DNA from: Chloroflexota bacterium
GTDB lineage: Bacteria > Chloroflexota > Anaerolineae > Aggregatilineales > Phototrophicaceae
Length of the DNA: 55,939 nt
Reading direction: 5' to 3'
Assembly (NCBI GenBank): GCA_026707665.1
Contig: JAPOWK010000093.1
Location: 76,137 to 132,075, forward strand
In this document: piece by piece, positions 34,479 through 43,984 of the stretch
Position numbering within the stretch: the stretch's first letter is position 1
Layout of the letters: each line of letters begins with the position of its first letter
Notes under the pieces: generated by a model
The model's input: the letters and a program-made list of their open reading frames with translations, nothing else
Database searches by the model: none
What the model was told of the DNA's origin: nothing
Translations under genes and position numbers: made by a program

Positions 34479-36986
34479 ATGATCTATTGGGAGCAGCTGT
34501 TGGGCGAGATTGAAACGCCACAGACCCAAATTGAAATTGAACTGAACGAAGACCTGGAAGAGGAAAGCGCGGCGATCGACCTGCCGGAGGAGTTGCCAAT
34601 CCTGCCTCTGCGCGGCATGGTTGTCTATCCACAGACGGCGATCCCACTGACGGTAGGTCAAGAACGCAGCATTCAACTGGTGGACGACGCCGTCGCTGGC
34701 AACCGTATGGTCGGCTTGGTGGCCTCGACAGACCCGAGCCAGGCGACGCCCGGACCCGACCAAGTGCAGACGGTAGGTACGCTGGCCACCATTCACCGCC
34801 TGTTTCGTACGCCGGATGGCACAATCCGGTTGCTGATTCAGGGCTTGCAGCGTATCAGAATTGACGAGTTTGTCGAGACAGCGCCCTACCTTAAAGCGCG
34901 CGTGACGCGAATCCCGGAAGATGAAATCGCCTTCGCCGATGACATCGAGATGGAAGCGCTCGTGCGCAGCATTGTCGATCGCTTCACCGCTCTTGCCGAG
35001 TTGGTGCCGAGCATCCCCCAAGAGTTGGTCAATAGCGCTCTGAATGTAGAAGACCCGCTGCAACTGGTTTATTCCATCGCCACCTACGTTCGCATTGAAC
35101 TCGATGACGCGCAGGCGCTGCTGGAAATGGATCATGTCGGCGACAAGATACGCCATTTGCTGAAGTTGCTCACGAAAGAGTTCGAAGTGCTGTCCTTGGG
35201 GCGCAAGATCCAGGAAGACGCCCAGCACGAGATGGAGAAATCGCAGCGCGATTATTACCTGCGCGAACAAATGAAAGCGATTCAGCGCGAGCTCGAGGAA
35301 GACGAAGATCAACAGGAGATCGAGAAGTTCCGGCAGTTGATTGAAGAAGCAAATATGCCGGAGGAAGCGCGTAAGGAAGCCGAGCGCGAATTGAACCGGC
35401 TCTCCAAGCTGTCGGTCGCAGCGGCGGAATATGGCGTTATACGCACCTACCTTGACTGGATCTGCAGTATGCCTTGGGATCTGCGGACCGAGGACAAGCT
35501 GGACATCGCCCATGCGCGGCAGATTCTGGACGAAGATCACTATGGCTTGCCCGATGTCAAAGAGCGCATCCTCGAGTTCCTGGCAGTGCGCAAGCTGCGG
35601 GCGGAGCGCGAAGACGACTTCGCCGAGAGCGAACAGTTCGACCCTGTCCGGCGAGATCGCTCGGGGGCGATCCTGCTCTTTGTTGGACCGCCAGGAGTTG
35701 GCAAGACATCGTTGGGCGCGTCAATCGCGCGCGCGATGGGACGCGAGTTTATCCGCATGAGCCTAGGCGGCATTCGCGATGAAGCGGAAATCCGTGGTTT
35801 CCGCCGCACCTATATCGGGGCCATGCCGGGCCGAATCATCCAGGCGATCCGCCGGGCGAAGTCGCGCAATCCTTTGATCATGTTGGATGAGATTGACAAG
35901 CTGGGCCGCGACTTCCGGGGCGATCCCGGCTCCGCCCTGCTTGAAGTGCTCGACCCGGAACAGAACGCCGAATTCCGCGATCACTACCTGGACGTGGCTT
36001 TTGACTTGAGTGACGTGATGTTCATCACCACAGCCAACTCGCTGGATACCATCCCTGGACCTCTGCGCGACCGCATGGAGGTCATCCAGTTGAGCGGCTA
36101 TACCGAGCTGGAAAAACAAGCGATCGCCGCGCAGTACCTGGTGCCGCGTCAACGGAGGGAGAACGGCTTGCGGAGCGAGGAACTTGCTTTCACCGATGAC
36201 GCGCTGCTCAAGATCATCCGCGATTACACGCGCGAAGCCGGCGTAAGACACCTGGAGCGGGAGATCGGCAAAGCCGCCCGCAAGGTGGTGACCCGGATCG
36301 CGGAAGGCAGGGTCGAATCAGTGGTCGTCCGCGCGGACGAGGTCGCTGATTTGCTGGGCAAGGCGCGTTTCGGTCATCGCAGCGAATTGCAAGATCGAAC
36401 CGAGATCCCGGGCGTCGCCACCGGCTTGGCCTGGACGCCAACGGGCGGCGACGCCCTGTTCATCGAAGCGACCATGATGAAAGGCGGCAAGGGCTTCCAA
36501 TACACGGGGCAACTCGGGGAAATCATGCAAGAGAGCGCCAAAATCGCCTATAGTTTCGCGCGCTCGCGGGCTGAGGAGCTCGGCATCGATCCGGCATTTT
36601 ATGACGAGTATGACATCCACTTGCATGTGCCGGCGGGCGCCGTACCCAAGGATGGTCCAAGCGCCGGCGTGACCATGGCGACGGCGCTGGCATCGCTGTT
36701 GACCGGGCGCACCGCCAAGAGCAATATCGCCATGACCGGCGAGTTGACGCTCAGTGGGCAGGTGCTGCCGGTCGGCGGCATCAAAGACAAGGTGCTGGCG
36801 GCGCATCGCCTGGGCGCGGATTCGGTGATTTTGCCGCGCAAAAATGAGAACGATCTGGACGATGTGCCTGAAGACGTCCGCGGCGAGCTGACCTTCATCC
36901 TAGTGGAACATCTGGATGAGGTGCTGGATGTCGCTCTGGTCGACGAACTAGCGCAAATGGACCCGGAGCTACAGGTCCAACATTAG
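34479..36986 (+). CDS. lon: ATP-dependent protease Lon
   Basis: An 835-residue AAA+ serine protease degrading misfolded and regulatory proteins in the cytosol. The N-terminal LON substrate domain ([20 protein letters not shown]) and a coiled helical part are followed by the AAA+ module with Walker [10 protein letters not shown] (Lys409), Walker [11 protein letters not shown], and the protease domain with catalytic Ser728 in DGPSAGVTM and the Lys dyad partner in [12 protein letters not shown]. The ATG at 34479 is preceded by AAGGAA; an upstream in-frame ATG at 34404 would add 25 residues without family support. A second conserved N-terminal stretch ([17 protein letters not shown]) precedes the LON domain. 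Confidence 0.96.
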   Translation: MIYWEQLLGEIETPQTQIEIELNEDLEEESAAIDLPEELPILPLRGMVVYPQTAIPLTVGQERSIQLVDDAVAGNRMVGLVASTDPSQATPGPDQVQTVGTLATIHRLFRTPDGTIRLLIQGLQRIRIDEFVETAPYLKARVTRIPEDEIAFADDIEMEALVRSIVDRFTALAELVPSIPQELVNSALNVEDPLQLVYSIATYVRIELDDAQALLEMDHVGDKIRHLLKLLTKEFEVLSLGRKIQEDAQHEMEKSQRDYYLREQMKAIQRELEEDEDQQEIEKFRQLIEEANMPEEARKEAERELNRLSKLSVAAAEYGVIRTYLDWICSMPWDLRTEDKLDIAHARQILDEDHYGLPDVKERILEFLAVRKLRAEREDDFAESEQFDPVRRDRSGAILLFVGPPGVGKTSLGASIARAMGREFIRMSLGGIRDEAEIRGFRRTYIGAMPGRIIQAIRRAKSRNPLIMLDEIDKLGRDFRGDPGSALLEVLDPEQNAEFRDHYLDVAFDLSDVMFITTANSLDTIPGPLRDRMEVIQLSGYTELEKQAIAAQYLVPRQRRENGLRSEELAFTDDALLKIIRDYTREAGVRHLEREIGKAARKVVTRIAEGRVESVVVRADEVADLLGKARFGHRSELQDRTEIPGVATGLAWTPTGGDALFIEATMMKGGKGFQYTGQLGEIMQESAKIAYSFARSRAEELGIDPAFYDEYDIHLHVPAGAVPKDGPSAGVTMATALASLLTGRTAKSNIAMTGELTLSGQVLPVGGIKDKVLAAHRLGADSVILPRKNENDLDDVPEDVRGELTFILVEHLDEVLDVALVDELAQMDPELQVQH

Positions 36987-37025
36987 GGGCAGCCCCATCA
37001 AGCCGCGCATCGCCAGGAACTGAAC

Positions 37026-37787
37026 ATGCCCATCGCTCACTTGAGGACTGGCGCAACACTGCACTATGAAGACATAGTTCCGGCGAACGTTCAGCTTCCA
37101 GTGATCCTGGTTCACGGTATGCTGGGCACGGCGCGAATTCACCTGGGTCATGTAATGGATTGGCTACCCGCGCAGGGCTACCGCGTTATCGGCTTGACCT
37201 TGCGCGGCTATGGCGAATCTGGACCGAAACCCCGTGACTTTCCCGACCGCTTTTACCGGCGAGACGCGGAAGATCTGATCGGATTCATGGACGCGCTGAT
37301 GATTGAGCGCGCACATCTAATCGGTTATTCGGATGGTGGCGAGGTCGTGCTGATCGCGGCTGGGCGCGCGCCGGAGCGCATCGCCTCCTGCATTGCAATT
37401 GGCGCTGTCGGCTATTTCACGCCCGAGTTGCGTTCTGTCTTTCAGCGCATGTATCCGGGAGACTGGATCACCGACGAAGATAAGCGCATTCATGGCTTTT
37501 GCGACTCCGCTCGCTACACCGGCGAGTGGCTGCGCGCCATGACACGGATGATTGACGCCGGCGGCGATGTCAGTTTGAGCCTGGCGCCCAACATCACCTG
37601 CCCGCTGCTCATCATGCTCGGCGATAAGGACAAGCTGAATCCGCGGCAAAACGGCGAGCGCTTCGTCGCGGCGTGTTCCAATGGCAGGCTGGCAATGTTT
37701 CCCTGCGGGCACGCCGTGCATGATCAAAAGCGAGACGCTTTCTGCCAGATGACGCTGGAGCACCTGCGCGCCGCATCTGGCAACTGA
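37026..37787 (+). CDS. Alpha/beta hydrolase
   Basis: A 253-residue cytosolic hydrolase. The nucleophile is Ser102 in IGYSDGGEVV, with the oxyanion turn ILVHGMLGTARIH. The probable acid is the Asp in LGDKDKLNP and the base the His in CGHAVHDQ. Substrate unknown. It starts 39 bases after lon and has AGGAACTGAAC before its ATG, so it may be the second gene of a lon operon. Confidence 0.87.
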   Translation: MPIAHLRTGATLHYEDIVPANVQLPVILVHGMLGTARIHLGHVMDWLPAQGYRVIGLTLRGYGESGPKPRDFPDRFYRRDAEDLIGFMDALMIERAHLIGYSDGGEVVLIAAGRAPERIASCIAIGAVGYFTPELRSVFQRMYPGDWITDEDKRIHGFCDSARYTGEWLRAMTRMIDAGGDVSLSLAPNITCPLLIMLGDKDKLNPRQNGERFVAACSNGRLAMFPCGHAVHDQKRDAFCQMTLEHLRAASGN

Positions 37788-37882
37788 TCCTGGTCGTCAC
37801 TTGCGTCAGTTCCGTCTGGCGCACCGAAGGTTCGCTGCTAAACTGACTGCGATCCTGTACACCAGATTGTCACCGGCGCCTC

Positions 37883-39424
37883 ATGAAAACTCTGCTAGAG
37901 TCTCCGCTTGCGACGCAAGTGCCAGCGCGCGCCCGCTGGAAAGCCAATCCGATCATTTATGAAATCAACGCCTGGGTCTGGCTCAATCAACTGAGCGACG
38001 AATATGACTGCCCGGTCACCTTGGCGAACGTCCCGGCACAAGCGGTGGAGGAACTGGCATCCTGGCAATTTGACGCCGTGTGGCTGATGGGACTGTGGCA
38101 TCGCGGTCCGGCCACGCGCAAGAGCGCGCTCAATTACTTGCATGAGTATCGTCAGGCATTGCCCGATATCACCGAAGCCGATGTGCCGGGCTCCGCCTTC
38201 GCCATCTGTGATTATCGGGTCGAAGAACAGCTGGGCGGGCGCGAGGGCTTGGCGATCTTCCGCAAGCAGCTGCGAGAACATGGCATCAAGCTGATTCTTG
38301 ATTTCGTCCCCAATCATGTGGCGGCCGATCATCGCTGGCTGTTTGAGCATCCCGAGTACTTCGTCTGCGGCACGCTGGAAGACCTCAAGGCGCAACCGGG
38401 CAACTACTTTTCCGTTCGGGATGCGGCTGGCGAGCAGCTGGTGGTCGCTCGCGGTCGCGATCCTCACTTCCCCGCCTGGATCGACACGGCTCAGCTAAAC
38501 GCCTTTCAGCCCGGGCTGCGGCGGGCGCTCATCGATACATTGATCGACATTGGCGACCAGTGCGACGGCCTGCGCTGCGACATGGCGATGCTGATGTCCA
38601 ACGACATCTTCAGCGAGACTTGGAACGGTTATGTTGGCAAGGCGCCGGCAACTGACTTCTGGCTCGAAATCATCCCCGCCGTGCGAGAAGCGCATCCGCA
38701 GATGCTGTTCATGGCTGAAGTATACTGGGACCTTGAGCACGAAATGCAGCGGCAGGGCTTTGACTATACCTACGATAAACGGATGTATGACCGCCTCGTG
38801 CATGGCGAAGCAGGCGAAATCAGAGCGCATTTGCGAGCCGATCTGTCTTATTTGCAATCCAACATTCGCTTTGTCGAAAACCACGACGAGCCGCGCGCAA
38901 TGGAAACGCTTGGCGAAGATCGGCAGCGGCCGGCGGTGGCGCTGATCTGCACCCTGCCCGGCGCGGCGCTGCTCCACCAGGGACAGATACAGGGACGGCG
39001 AATCAAGCTGCCTGTGCAAATCAATCGGGGCGCGAAGGAAAGAGCTCACCCCATGCTTGAGCGCTTTTATCGGCGCTTGCTACACGAGGTCAGCCGCCCG
39101 CTCTATCGCGAAGGACAATGGCGCATGGTCGAACCCGAGCCGATTCACCCGGCAGACTTCACGCACAAAAATCTGCTAGTGCAATCATGGAAAGACGCCG
39201 ACGATGCGCGACTGGTCGTGGTTAACCTGAGTGGGGAATGGACGCGCGCGGCAATTCATTTTGACGAATTGCCACCACTCGAGAATGGAAAGTGGCTGCT
39301 ATACGACATCCTGAATGAATCATACACGAAGCACCGCGGCGAGGCGCTGTTTAAGCGGGGCTTGCCATTGGAGACGCCACCCTACGGCGCGCATATTTTC
39401 CGCTTCGACCAAGATTCAGGCTAA
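37883..39424 (+). CDS. Glycoside hydrolase family 13 (alpha-amylase type)
   Basis: A 513-residue cytosolic protein with all four GH13 conserved regions: ILDFVPNHVAADH (I), CDGLRCDMAM with nucleophile Asp233 (II), LFMAEVYWD with acid/base Glu279 (III) and FVENHDEPRA with Asp335 (IV). No signal peptide, so it acts on intracellular glycogen-like or maltodextrin substrates. The unusual N-terminus (WKANPIIYEINAWVWLNQLS) and the C-terminal beta domain (NLLVQSWKDADDARLVVVNLSGEWTR) are of the kind seen in GH13 enzymes annotated as alpha-amylase or trehalose/sucrose-acting. The specificity is not decided. Confidence 0.9.
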   Translation: MKTLLESPLATQVPARARWKANPIIYEINAWVWLNQLSDEYDCPVTLANVPAQAVEELASWQFDAVWLMGLWHRGPATRKSALNYLHEYRQALPDITEADVPGSAFAICDYRVEEQLGGREGLAIFRKQLREHGIKLILDFVPNHVAADHRWLFEHPEYFVCGTLEDLKAQPGNYFSVRDAAGEQLVVARGRDPHFPAWIDTAQLNAFQPGLRRALIDTLIDIGDQCDGLRCDMAMLMSNDIFSETWNGYVGKAPATDFWLEIIPAVREAHPQMLFMAEVYWDLEHEMQRQGFDYTYDKRMYDRLVHGEAGEIRAHLRADLSYLQSNIRFVENHDEPRAMETLGEDRQRPAVALICTLPGAALLHQGQIQGRRIKLPVQINRGAKERAHPMLERFYRRLLHEVSRPLYREGQWRMVEPEPIHPADFTHKNLLVQSWKDADDARLVVVNLSGEWTRAAIHFDELPPLENGKWLLYDILNESYTKHRGEALFKRGLPLETPPYGAHIFRFDQDSG

Positions 39425-39482
39425 ACCGGTCACGAAATCAACAGAACCCGACGAGCAACGCAAGCCATCCAGCAGCCGACAC

Positions 39483-39923
39483 ATGCCAAACAACCAGCCA
39501 ATCAAGAATCACTCAAAGCGCGCCAGGCATCTGTTTCTGGTGAGCGGAATCGCCGTGCTGCTCTGGTCGGGAATGGAAGATCACGACGCCCTGCTGGTGA
39601 CGCTTTTGGGCACACTTCTGGCGACGGCAGCGACGATGATGCTTTTGGCCTCGCATGGGCTTCGGCCGGCAATTGCGCGCGGCAGTCGGCCGAGACAAGG
39701 GGCTTTGGCAGGCGCCTTAATCGGGACGCTCGCCAGTGTAGCGACGCCGCTGCTGATGCTATTCAAGGACTTGCGGCACGCTCATATCTATCCCGATTAT
39801 CCGGCGGGCATGCTGCTGGCGACGCTCGAGAGGATGCCGGTTTGGGCGTTAGCGGGCGGTCTGGCCGGCTTTGGAATCGCTCTCTTGCTTAAATTGGGCG
39901 CGGACTGGCGCCATTCTCGTTGA
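39483..39923 (+). CDS. Small integral membrane protein, function unknown
   Basis: A 147-residue protein with four hydrophobic helices (HLFLVSGIAVLLWSG, LLVTLLGTLLATAATMMLLA, GALIGTLASVATPLLMLF and VWALAGGLAGFGIALLLKLG). I do not recognise the family. The start codon is uncertain: ATG 39483 lacks a clear ribosome binding site, and the open frame extends upstream into the end of the GH13 gene, where no membrane segment occurs. It lies between GH13 and glpK. Confidence 0.6.
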   Translation: MPNNQPIKNHSKRARHLFLVSGIAVLLWSGMEDHDALLVTLLGTLLATAATMMLLASHGLRPAIARGSRPRQGALAGALIGTLASVATPLLMLFKDLRHAHIYPDYPAGMLLATLERMPVWALAGGLAGFGIALLLKLGADWRHSR

Positions 39924-39947
39924 CGCGACCATCACATGAGTCTGCGC

Positions 39948-39953
39948 TACAAT
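39948..39953 (+). promoter_or_regulatory. Possible -10 of glpK
   Basis: TACAAT, 5 of 6 matches to consensus, lies about 45 bases before the glpK ATG. No good -35 is visible at the right distance. Confidence 0.3.
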
Positions 39954-39997
39954 GGTCGCACAATAAGACAAGAAGCTGGCTGGGGGCGTGACAGCAA

Positions 39998-41482
39998 ATG
40001 ACAGATTACATCCTTGCGCTGGATCAGGGAACAACCTCATCACGCGCGATACTCTTCGACCGAAACGGCAGCATTGTTCGCAGCGCTCAAAGGGAGTTCA
40101 GGCAGTTTTATCCCCGGCCCGGCTGGGTTGAGCATGACGCCGAGGAAATCTGGGCATCGCAGCTGGAAGTCGCGCGCGCTGTCGTCGACGATCCCGCTGC
40201 CATCGCCGCTATCGGCATCAGCAATCAGCGCGAAACGACGATCATCTGGGATCGCGAGACGGGCGAGCCCATCCATAATGCCATCGTCTGGCAAGATCGG
40301 CGAACTGCAGCGCTCTGCGACGAACTCAAGGTGGAGGGCTTCGACCAGACCATATTGGAGCGCACCGGCTTGGTCACGGACGCCTATTTTTCCGCCACCA
40401 AAGTCGCCTGGCTGCTGGATAATGTCACGGGCGCGCGTGAAAAAGCGGAAGCTGGCGAATTGGCGTTCGGCACGGTCGACAGTTTTCTGGTTTGGAAGCT
40501 CACCGGTGGCGATCTTCATATTACCGATGTTAGTAATGCGGCGCGCACGATGCTCTTCGATATTCATCGCTGCGGCTGGGCCGACGCCATTCTCGAGCGG
40601 CTCAACATTCCCCGCGCGATCCTGCCCGCTGTACGACCATGCAGCCAACTTTACGGCGAAAGCCTTGCCTCGCTCCTGGGCGCATCAATCCCGATCGCGG
40701 GCATGGCGGGCGACCAGCAAGCCGCAACCTTTGGCCAAGCCGCCTACCAAGCTGGTATGGCGAAGAATACTTATGGCACCGGCTGTTTCATGTTGATGAA
40801 TACCGGTGATGCGCCGCAATCGTCCGCCAACAATCTGCTCTCCACCATTGCCTGGCAAGTTGGGGACGAAGCGATGCAGTACGCCCTGGAAGGCAGCATC
40901 TTCATGGCGGGCGCCGCCGTCCAATGGCTGCGCGATGAAATGAAACTGCTCAAAGACGCCGCCGAGAGCGAAGCAATCGCATCCGAAATCAAGAGCACTG
41001 ATGGCGTCTACCTGGTGCCGGCCTTTGTTGGCTTGGGCGCGCCCTATTGGGATCAGTACGCGCGCGGCGCAATCGTCGGACTGACACGGGGCAGCGGCCG
41101 GGCGCAGATCGTCCGCGCCACGCTCGAGTCTATCGCTTATCAAACGCGCGATGTCGTCGCGGCTATGACTGCCGATTCGGGCCTCGCGCTCGAGACGCTT
41201 CGCGTTGATGGCGGCGCTGTCGTCAATGACTTCCTGATGCAGTTTCAAGCCGATATCCTGGGCGTCCCGGTGCAGCGTCCGGCGGTGACCGAAACCACCG
41301 CTCTCGGCGCCGCCTATCTGGCCGGACTGGCGATTGGCTTCTGGAAGTCACAAGAGGAGATCGCCGGGCAATGGCAGTTGGAGCGCAGCTTCGAGCCGGC
41401 GATGTCGGCTGATCAGCGGGAAATGCTGTACAGCGGCTGGCTGCGCGCCGTCGAACGCGCGCGCGACTGGGACAGGGAGTAG
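39998..41482 (+). CDS. glpK: Glycerol kinase
   Basis: A 494-residue cytosolic FGGY-family kinase that converts glycerol to glycerol 3-phosphate with ATP. Signatures are [17 protein letters not shown] at the N-terminus, [19 protein letters not shown] [43 protein letters not shown], and the C-terminal [24 protein letters not shown]. Length and motif order are those of GlpK. No glpF or glpD is nearby, so glycerol uptake and oxidation would be encoded elsewhere. Glycerol 3-phosphate would also feed phosphatidate synthesis. Confidence 0.96.
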   Translation: MTDYILALDQGTTSSRAILFDRNGSIVRSAQREFRQFYPRPGWVEHDAEEIWASQLEVARAVVDDPAAIAAIGISNQRETTIIWDRETGEPIHNAIVWQDRRTAALCDELKVEGFDQTILERTGLVTDAYFSATKVAWLLDNVTGAREKAEAGELAFGTVDSFLVWKLTGGDLHITDVSNAARTMLFDIHRCGWADAILERLNIPRAILPAVRPCSQLYGESLASLLGASIPIAGMAGDQQAATFGQAAYQAGMAKNTYGTGCFMLMNTGDAPQSSANNLLSTIAWQVGDEAMQYALEGSIFMAGAAVQWLRDEMKLLKDAAESEAIASEIKSTDGVYLVPAFVGLGAPYWDQYARGAIVGLTRGSGRAQIVRATLESIAYQTRDVVAAMTADSGLALETLRVDGGAVVNDFLMQFQADILGVPVQRPAVTETTALGAAYLAGLAIGFWKSQEEIAGQWQLERSFEPAMSADQREMLYSGWLRAVERARDWDRE

Positions 41483-41492
41483 CCCGCGCGAC

Positions 41493-41521
41493 TCATAAAG
41501 CGGATGCGTTTCCGTTATACT
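41493..41521 (+). promoter_or_regulatory. Promoter of the ABC permease genes
   Basis: A good -10 TATACT (41516-41521) is preceded at 17 bases by a weak -35 TCATAA (41493-41498). It places the transcript start near 41528 and so excludes the upstream in-frame ATG at 41504 as translation start. Confidence 0.45.
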
Positions 41522-41551
41522 AGGGTCATCGGCAACTCGCGAGAATCTTCA

Positions 41552-42628
41552 ATGCTCAAGTTCGTCCTTAGACGGCTGACGTTTTCCATACCAGTTTTGA
41601 TCGGGATTCTGCTCGTGACCTTCATATTGGCGCGGGCGATACCGGGCGACCCTTGCTTGGCGGTGCTCGGCGAACGCGCCACCGAAGAAATCTGTGAGAC
41701 GTTTTTCCGCCGCAACGGTCTGGATCAACCGTTGCCCGCGCAGTTGCTGATCTACATGCGCAACTTCCTGGGTGGCGATCTCGGCGATTCGCTGCGCTTT
41801 CATCGTCCGGTGATGGAGTTGCTCGTCGATCGGCTGCCCACGACGGTCGAGCTCGGCTTCTTCGCCCTGCTCTTCGCGATCAGCGTCGGCGTGCCGGTCG
41901 GTGTTTTGAGCGCCTATCGACACAAATCGGCGCTTGATGTCGGCACCATGATCGGCGCCAATATCGGCGTCTCCATGCCAGTCTTCTGGCTCGGCTTGAT
42001 GCTGGCTTACCTCTTCGCGGTCCTTTTGAAAGATACGCCTTTCGCGCTGCCGCCTTCGGGTCGATTGACGCCGGGCGCCAACCCGGAACCCTTCTATCTG
42101 GTCGCCGGCTGGTACGCCGAGGGCGAAGAGCCGCTCGGCATCCTGCGATTCTTTTCGCGCATTCACACCTTGAACGCCGTCCTCACGCTGAATGGCGAGC
42201 TGCTCATCGATGCGTTGCGTCATCTGATTCTGCCAGCGGTCGCGGTCGGCACGATTCCGCTGGCGATCATCGCGCGCATGAGCCGCTCCAGCGTATTGGA
42301 AGTTCTCAACCAGGATTATGTGCGGACGGCGCGGGCGAAGGGGCTGCGCGAGCACGTTGTCGTCGGCAAGCACGCGCTGAAAAACGCGATGCTGCCGGTC
42401 ATCACCGTCATCGGCTTGAACTTCGGCCTGGTCATCAGTGGCGCCGTCTTGACCGAAACGATCTTCAGCTTAACCGGCGTCGGGCGCACGCTGGTGGATA
42501 GCATCACCTCGCGCGATTACACGCTGGTGCAGGGTTTCACGGTCGTGATCGCCGCTGGCTTCGTCATCATCAATATGGTGGTGGATATTCTTTACGGCTA
42601 TCTCGACCCCCGCATTCGATTTAACTAG
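41552..42628 (+). CDS. Dipeptide/oligopeptide ABC transporter permease (DppB type)
   Basis: A 358-residue membrane permease of the peptide/nickel ABC family. It begins MLKFVLRRLTFSIPVLIGILLVTF, typical of DppB. The permease EAA loop reads DYVRTARAKGLREHVVVGKHALKNAMLPVITVIGL, the coupling site for an ATPase. Six hydrophobic helices. An upstream in-frame ATG exists at 41504 but precedes the predicted transcript start. The partner DppC-type gene lies 162 bases further on; no ATPase genes occur in the window, so it would need ATPases encoded elsewhere. Confidence 0.92.
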   Translation: MLKFVLRRLTFSIPVLIGILLVTFILARAIPGDPCLAVLGERATEEICETFFRRNGLDQPLPAQLLIYMRNFLGGDLGDSLRFHRPVMELLVDRLPTTVELGFFALLFAISVGVPVGVLSAYRHKSALDVGTMIGANIGVSMPVFWLGLMLAYLFAVLLKDTPFALPPSGRLTPGANPEPFYLVAGWYAEGEEPLGILRFFSRIHTLNAVLTLNGELLIDALRHLILPAVAVGTIPLAIIARMSRSSVLEVLNQDYVRTARAKGLREHVVVGKHALKNAMLPVITVIGLNFGLVISGAVLTETIFSLTGVGRTLVDSITSRDYTLVQGFTVVIAAGFVIINMVVDILYGYLDPRIRFN

Positions 42629-42693
42629 CGGGCGAGCAAGGAGAAGTTTCATGTTAGTCTTGCGTAATCTGTTTGGAAATCTATAGCAGGAAT

Positions 42694-42719
42694 GGGCGAG
42701 CCAGCGGTTCGCCCCTACA
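42694..42719. repeat. Hairpin repeat, single unit between the permease genes
   Basis: GGGCGA (42694-42699) and TCGCCC (42709-42714) form an inverted repeat ending in CCTACA. The same core TCGCCCCTACA occurs in the tandem array at 43762-43961. Confidence 0.65.
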
Positions 42720-42790
42720 ATTCTTCGATTGTTCTGTGAATCTGTTTCATACTTTCATCACTTGCTTGGAATCACTAGGGTCTGCATTTC

Positions 42791-43729
42791 ATGGAGAATT
42801 CCGAACCGGCAAGCTTGGCTCCTTCAGAAAATTATCGATCGGCCAACTTGTGGCTGGAGGCGCTGCGCAACCTGCGGCACAGTCCCTCGGCGCTGATAGG
42901 TTCGGCGGTCATTGGCGCACTGGTGATCATCGCGGTTTTCGCGCCCGCATTCGCCACGCACGATCCGATACAGACGATGATCGGCGTGCCCGGCGAAACG
43001 GGCCGCCTGCCAAGCAAGCCGCCCTGCATTCCGCTACTGGGCTGCGAAGAGCCACAGCACATCCTGGGCCTTGACCTGAACGCGCGCGATCTCTACAGCC
43101 GGGTCATCTTCGGTACGCGCACATCGCTGTCGGTGGGCGTCATCACGATCAGCCTGTCTATCCTGGTGGGCACGGCGCTGGGGATCAGCGCCGGTTATAT
43201 GGGCGGGCGAGTCGATAATGTCATCATGCGCCTGATGGACGTCGTGCTGGCTTTCCCCGCCCTGCTGCTGGCGATCTCCATCGTGACCATCCTGGGTCCT
43301 GGCTTGACCAATGCCCTGCTCGGCATCACGATCACATTCATCCCGCAATACGCGCGGCTGTCTCGCGCCAGTGTCTTGTCCATCAAAGAGCAGGAATTCA
43401 TCATCGCGGAGCAGGCGCTGGGGGCGAGCCCGCTGCGGATCGTGCTGGCGCATATCCTGCCCAACGCCATCACGCCGATCATTGTGCAGGGGACACTGGG
43501 CGTGGGCACGGCGATTCTTGACGCGGCTGCCTTATCGTTTCTCGGGCTGGGCGCGCAGCCTCCGACGCCGGAATGGGGGCAGATTCTCAGCGAATCGCGC
43601 AATTACCTTTTCACATCGCCGCACCTGGTATTTTTCCCCGGTTTCGCGATTATGATCACTGTGCTGGGTTTCAATCTCTTGGGCGATGGCATGCGCGACG
43701 CCCTGGACCCGCGGCTGAATCGGAGCTAG
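42791..43729 (+). CDS. Dipeptide/oligopeptide ABC transporter permease (DppC type)
   Basis: A 312-residue membrane permease with an N-terminal cytosolic part and six hydrophobic helices. Matching segments are GLDLNARDLYSRVIFGTRTSLSVGVI, ISIVTILGPGLTNALLGITI and the EAA loop EQEFIIAEQALGASPLRIVLAHILPNAITPIIV. It would pair with the DppB-type permease upstream to form the membrane channel. AGGG lies 10 bases before the ATG. The gene ends in front of a tandem array of hairpins that separates it from the convergent binding-protein gene. Confidence 0.93.
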   Translation: MENSEPASLAPSENYRSANLWLEALRNLRHSPSALIGSAVIGALVIIAVFAPAFATHDPIQTMIGVPGETGRLPSKPPCIPLLGCEEPQHILGLDLNARDLYSRVIFGTRTSLSVGVITISLSILVGTALGISAGYMGGRVDNVIMRLMDVVLAFPALLLAISIVTILGPGLTNALLGITITFIPQYARLSRASVLSIKEQEFIIAEQALGASPLRIVLAHILPNAITPIIVQGTLGVGTAILDAAALSFLGLGAQPPTPEWGQILSESRNYLFTSPHLVFFPGFAIMITVLGFNLLGDGMRDALDPRLNRS

Positions 43730-43761
43730 ATAACCAGCCCTAGTCCCGTCCTGTGTCAATA

Positions 43762-43961
43762 TGTAGGGGCGAACTATTAGGTCGCCTTCCACATTCATCA
43801 GATCGCATGAGGGCGACTTGATAAGTCGCCCCTACAGTCACGCTACATGAGCGGGCGACTCACGGAGTCTCCCCTACAGTTACGCGAGATGAGCGGGCGA
43901 CTCACAGAGTCGCCCCTACAGTTTCGCTGGATGAGCGGGCGACTCACGGAGTCGCCCCTAC
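43762..43961. repeat. Tandem hairpin array downstream of the permease genes
   Basis: An inverted copy TGTAGGGGCGA (43762-43772) is followed by four tandem units starting at 43807, 43847, 43889 and 43931, with 42-base spacing in the last three. Each unit holds a strong hairpin, for example GGGCGACTC, loop ACG, GAGTCGCCC, and then CCTAC. Because 42 is a multiple of three, an open frame runs through the units (repeated MSGRLTESPL), but this is a by-product. The array lies between convergent genes and could act as a two-way terminator or mRNA 3' protector. Confidence 0.8.
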
Positions 43962-43984
43962 GACTTACAATTCGGGTTGCAACG

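Noticed and set aside
34359..35540. A 393-codon frame antisense to lon
   Set aside because: lon is certain on the plus strand with all catalytic motifs; the antisense frame is a by-product of GC-rich codon use and has no motif.
43762..43961. CRISPR array
   Set aside because: There are only four units with no unique spacers; nearly the whole 42-base period is repeated, and no cas genes are near.
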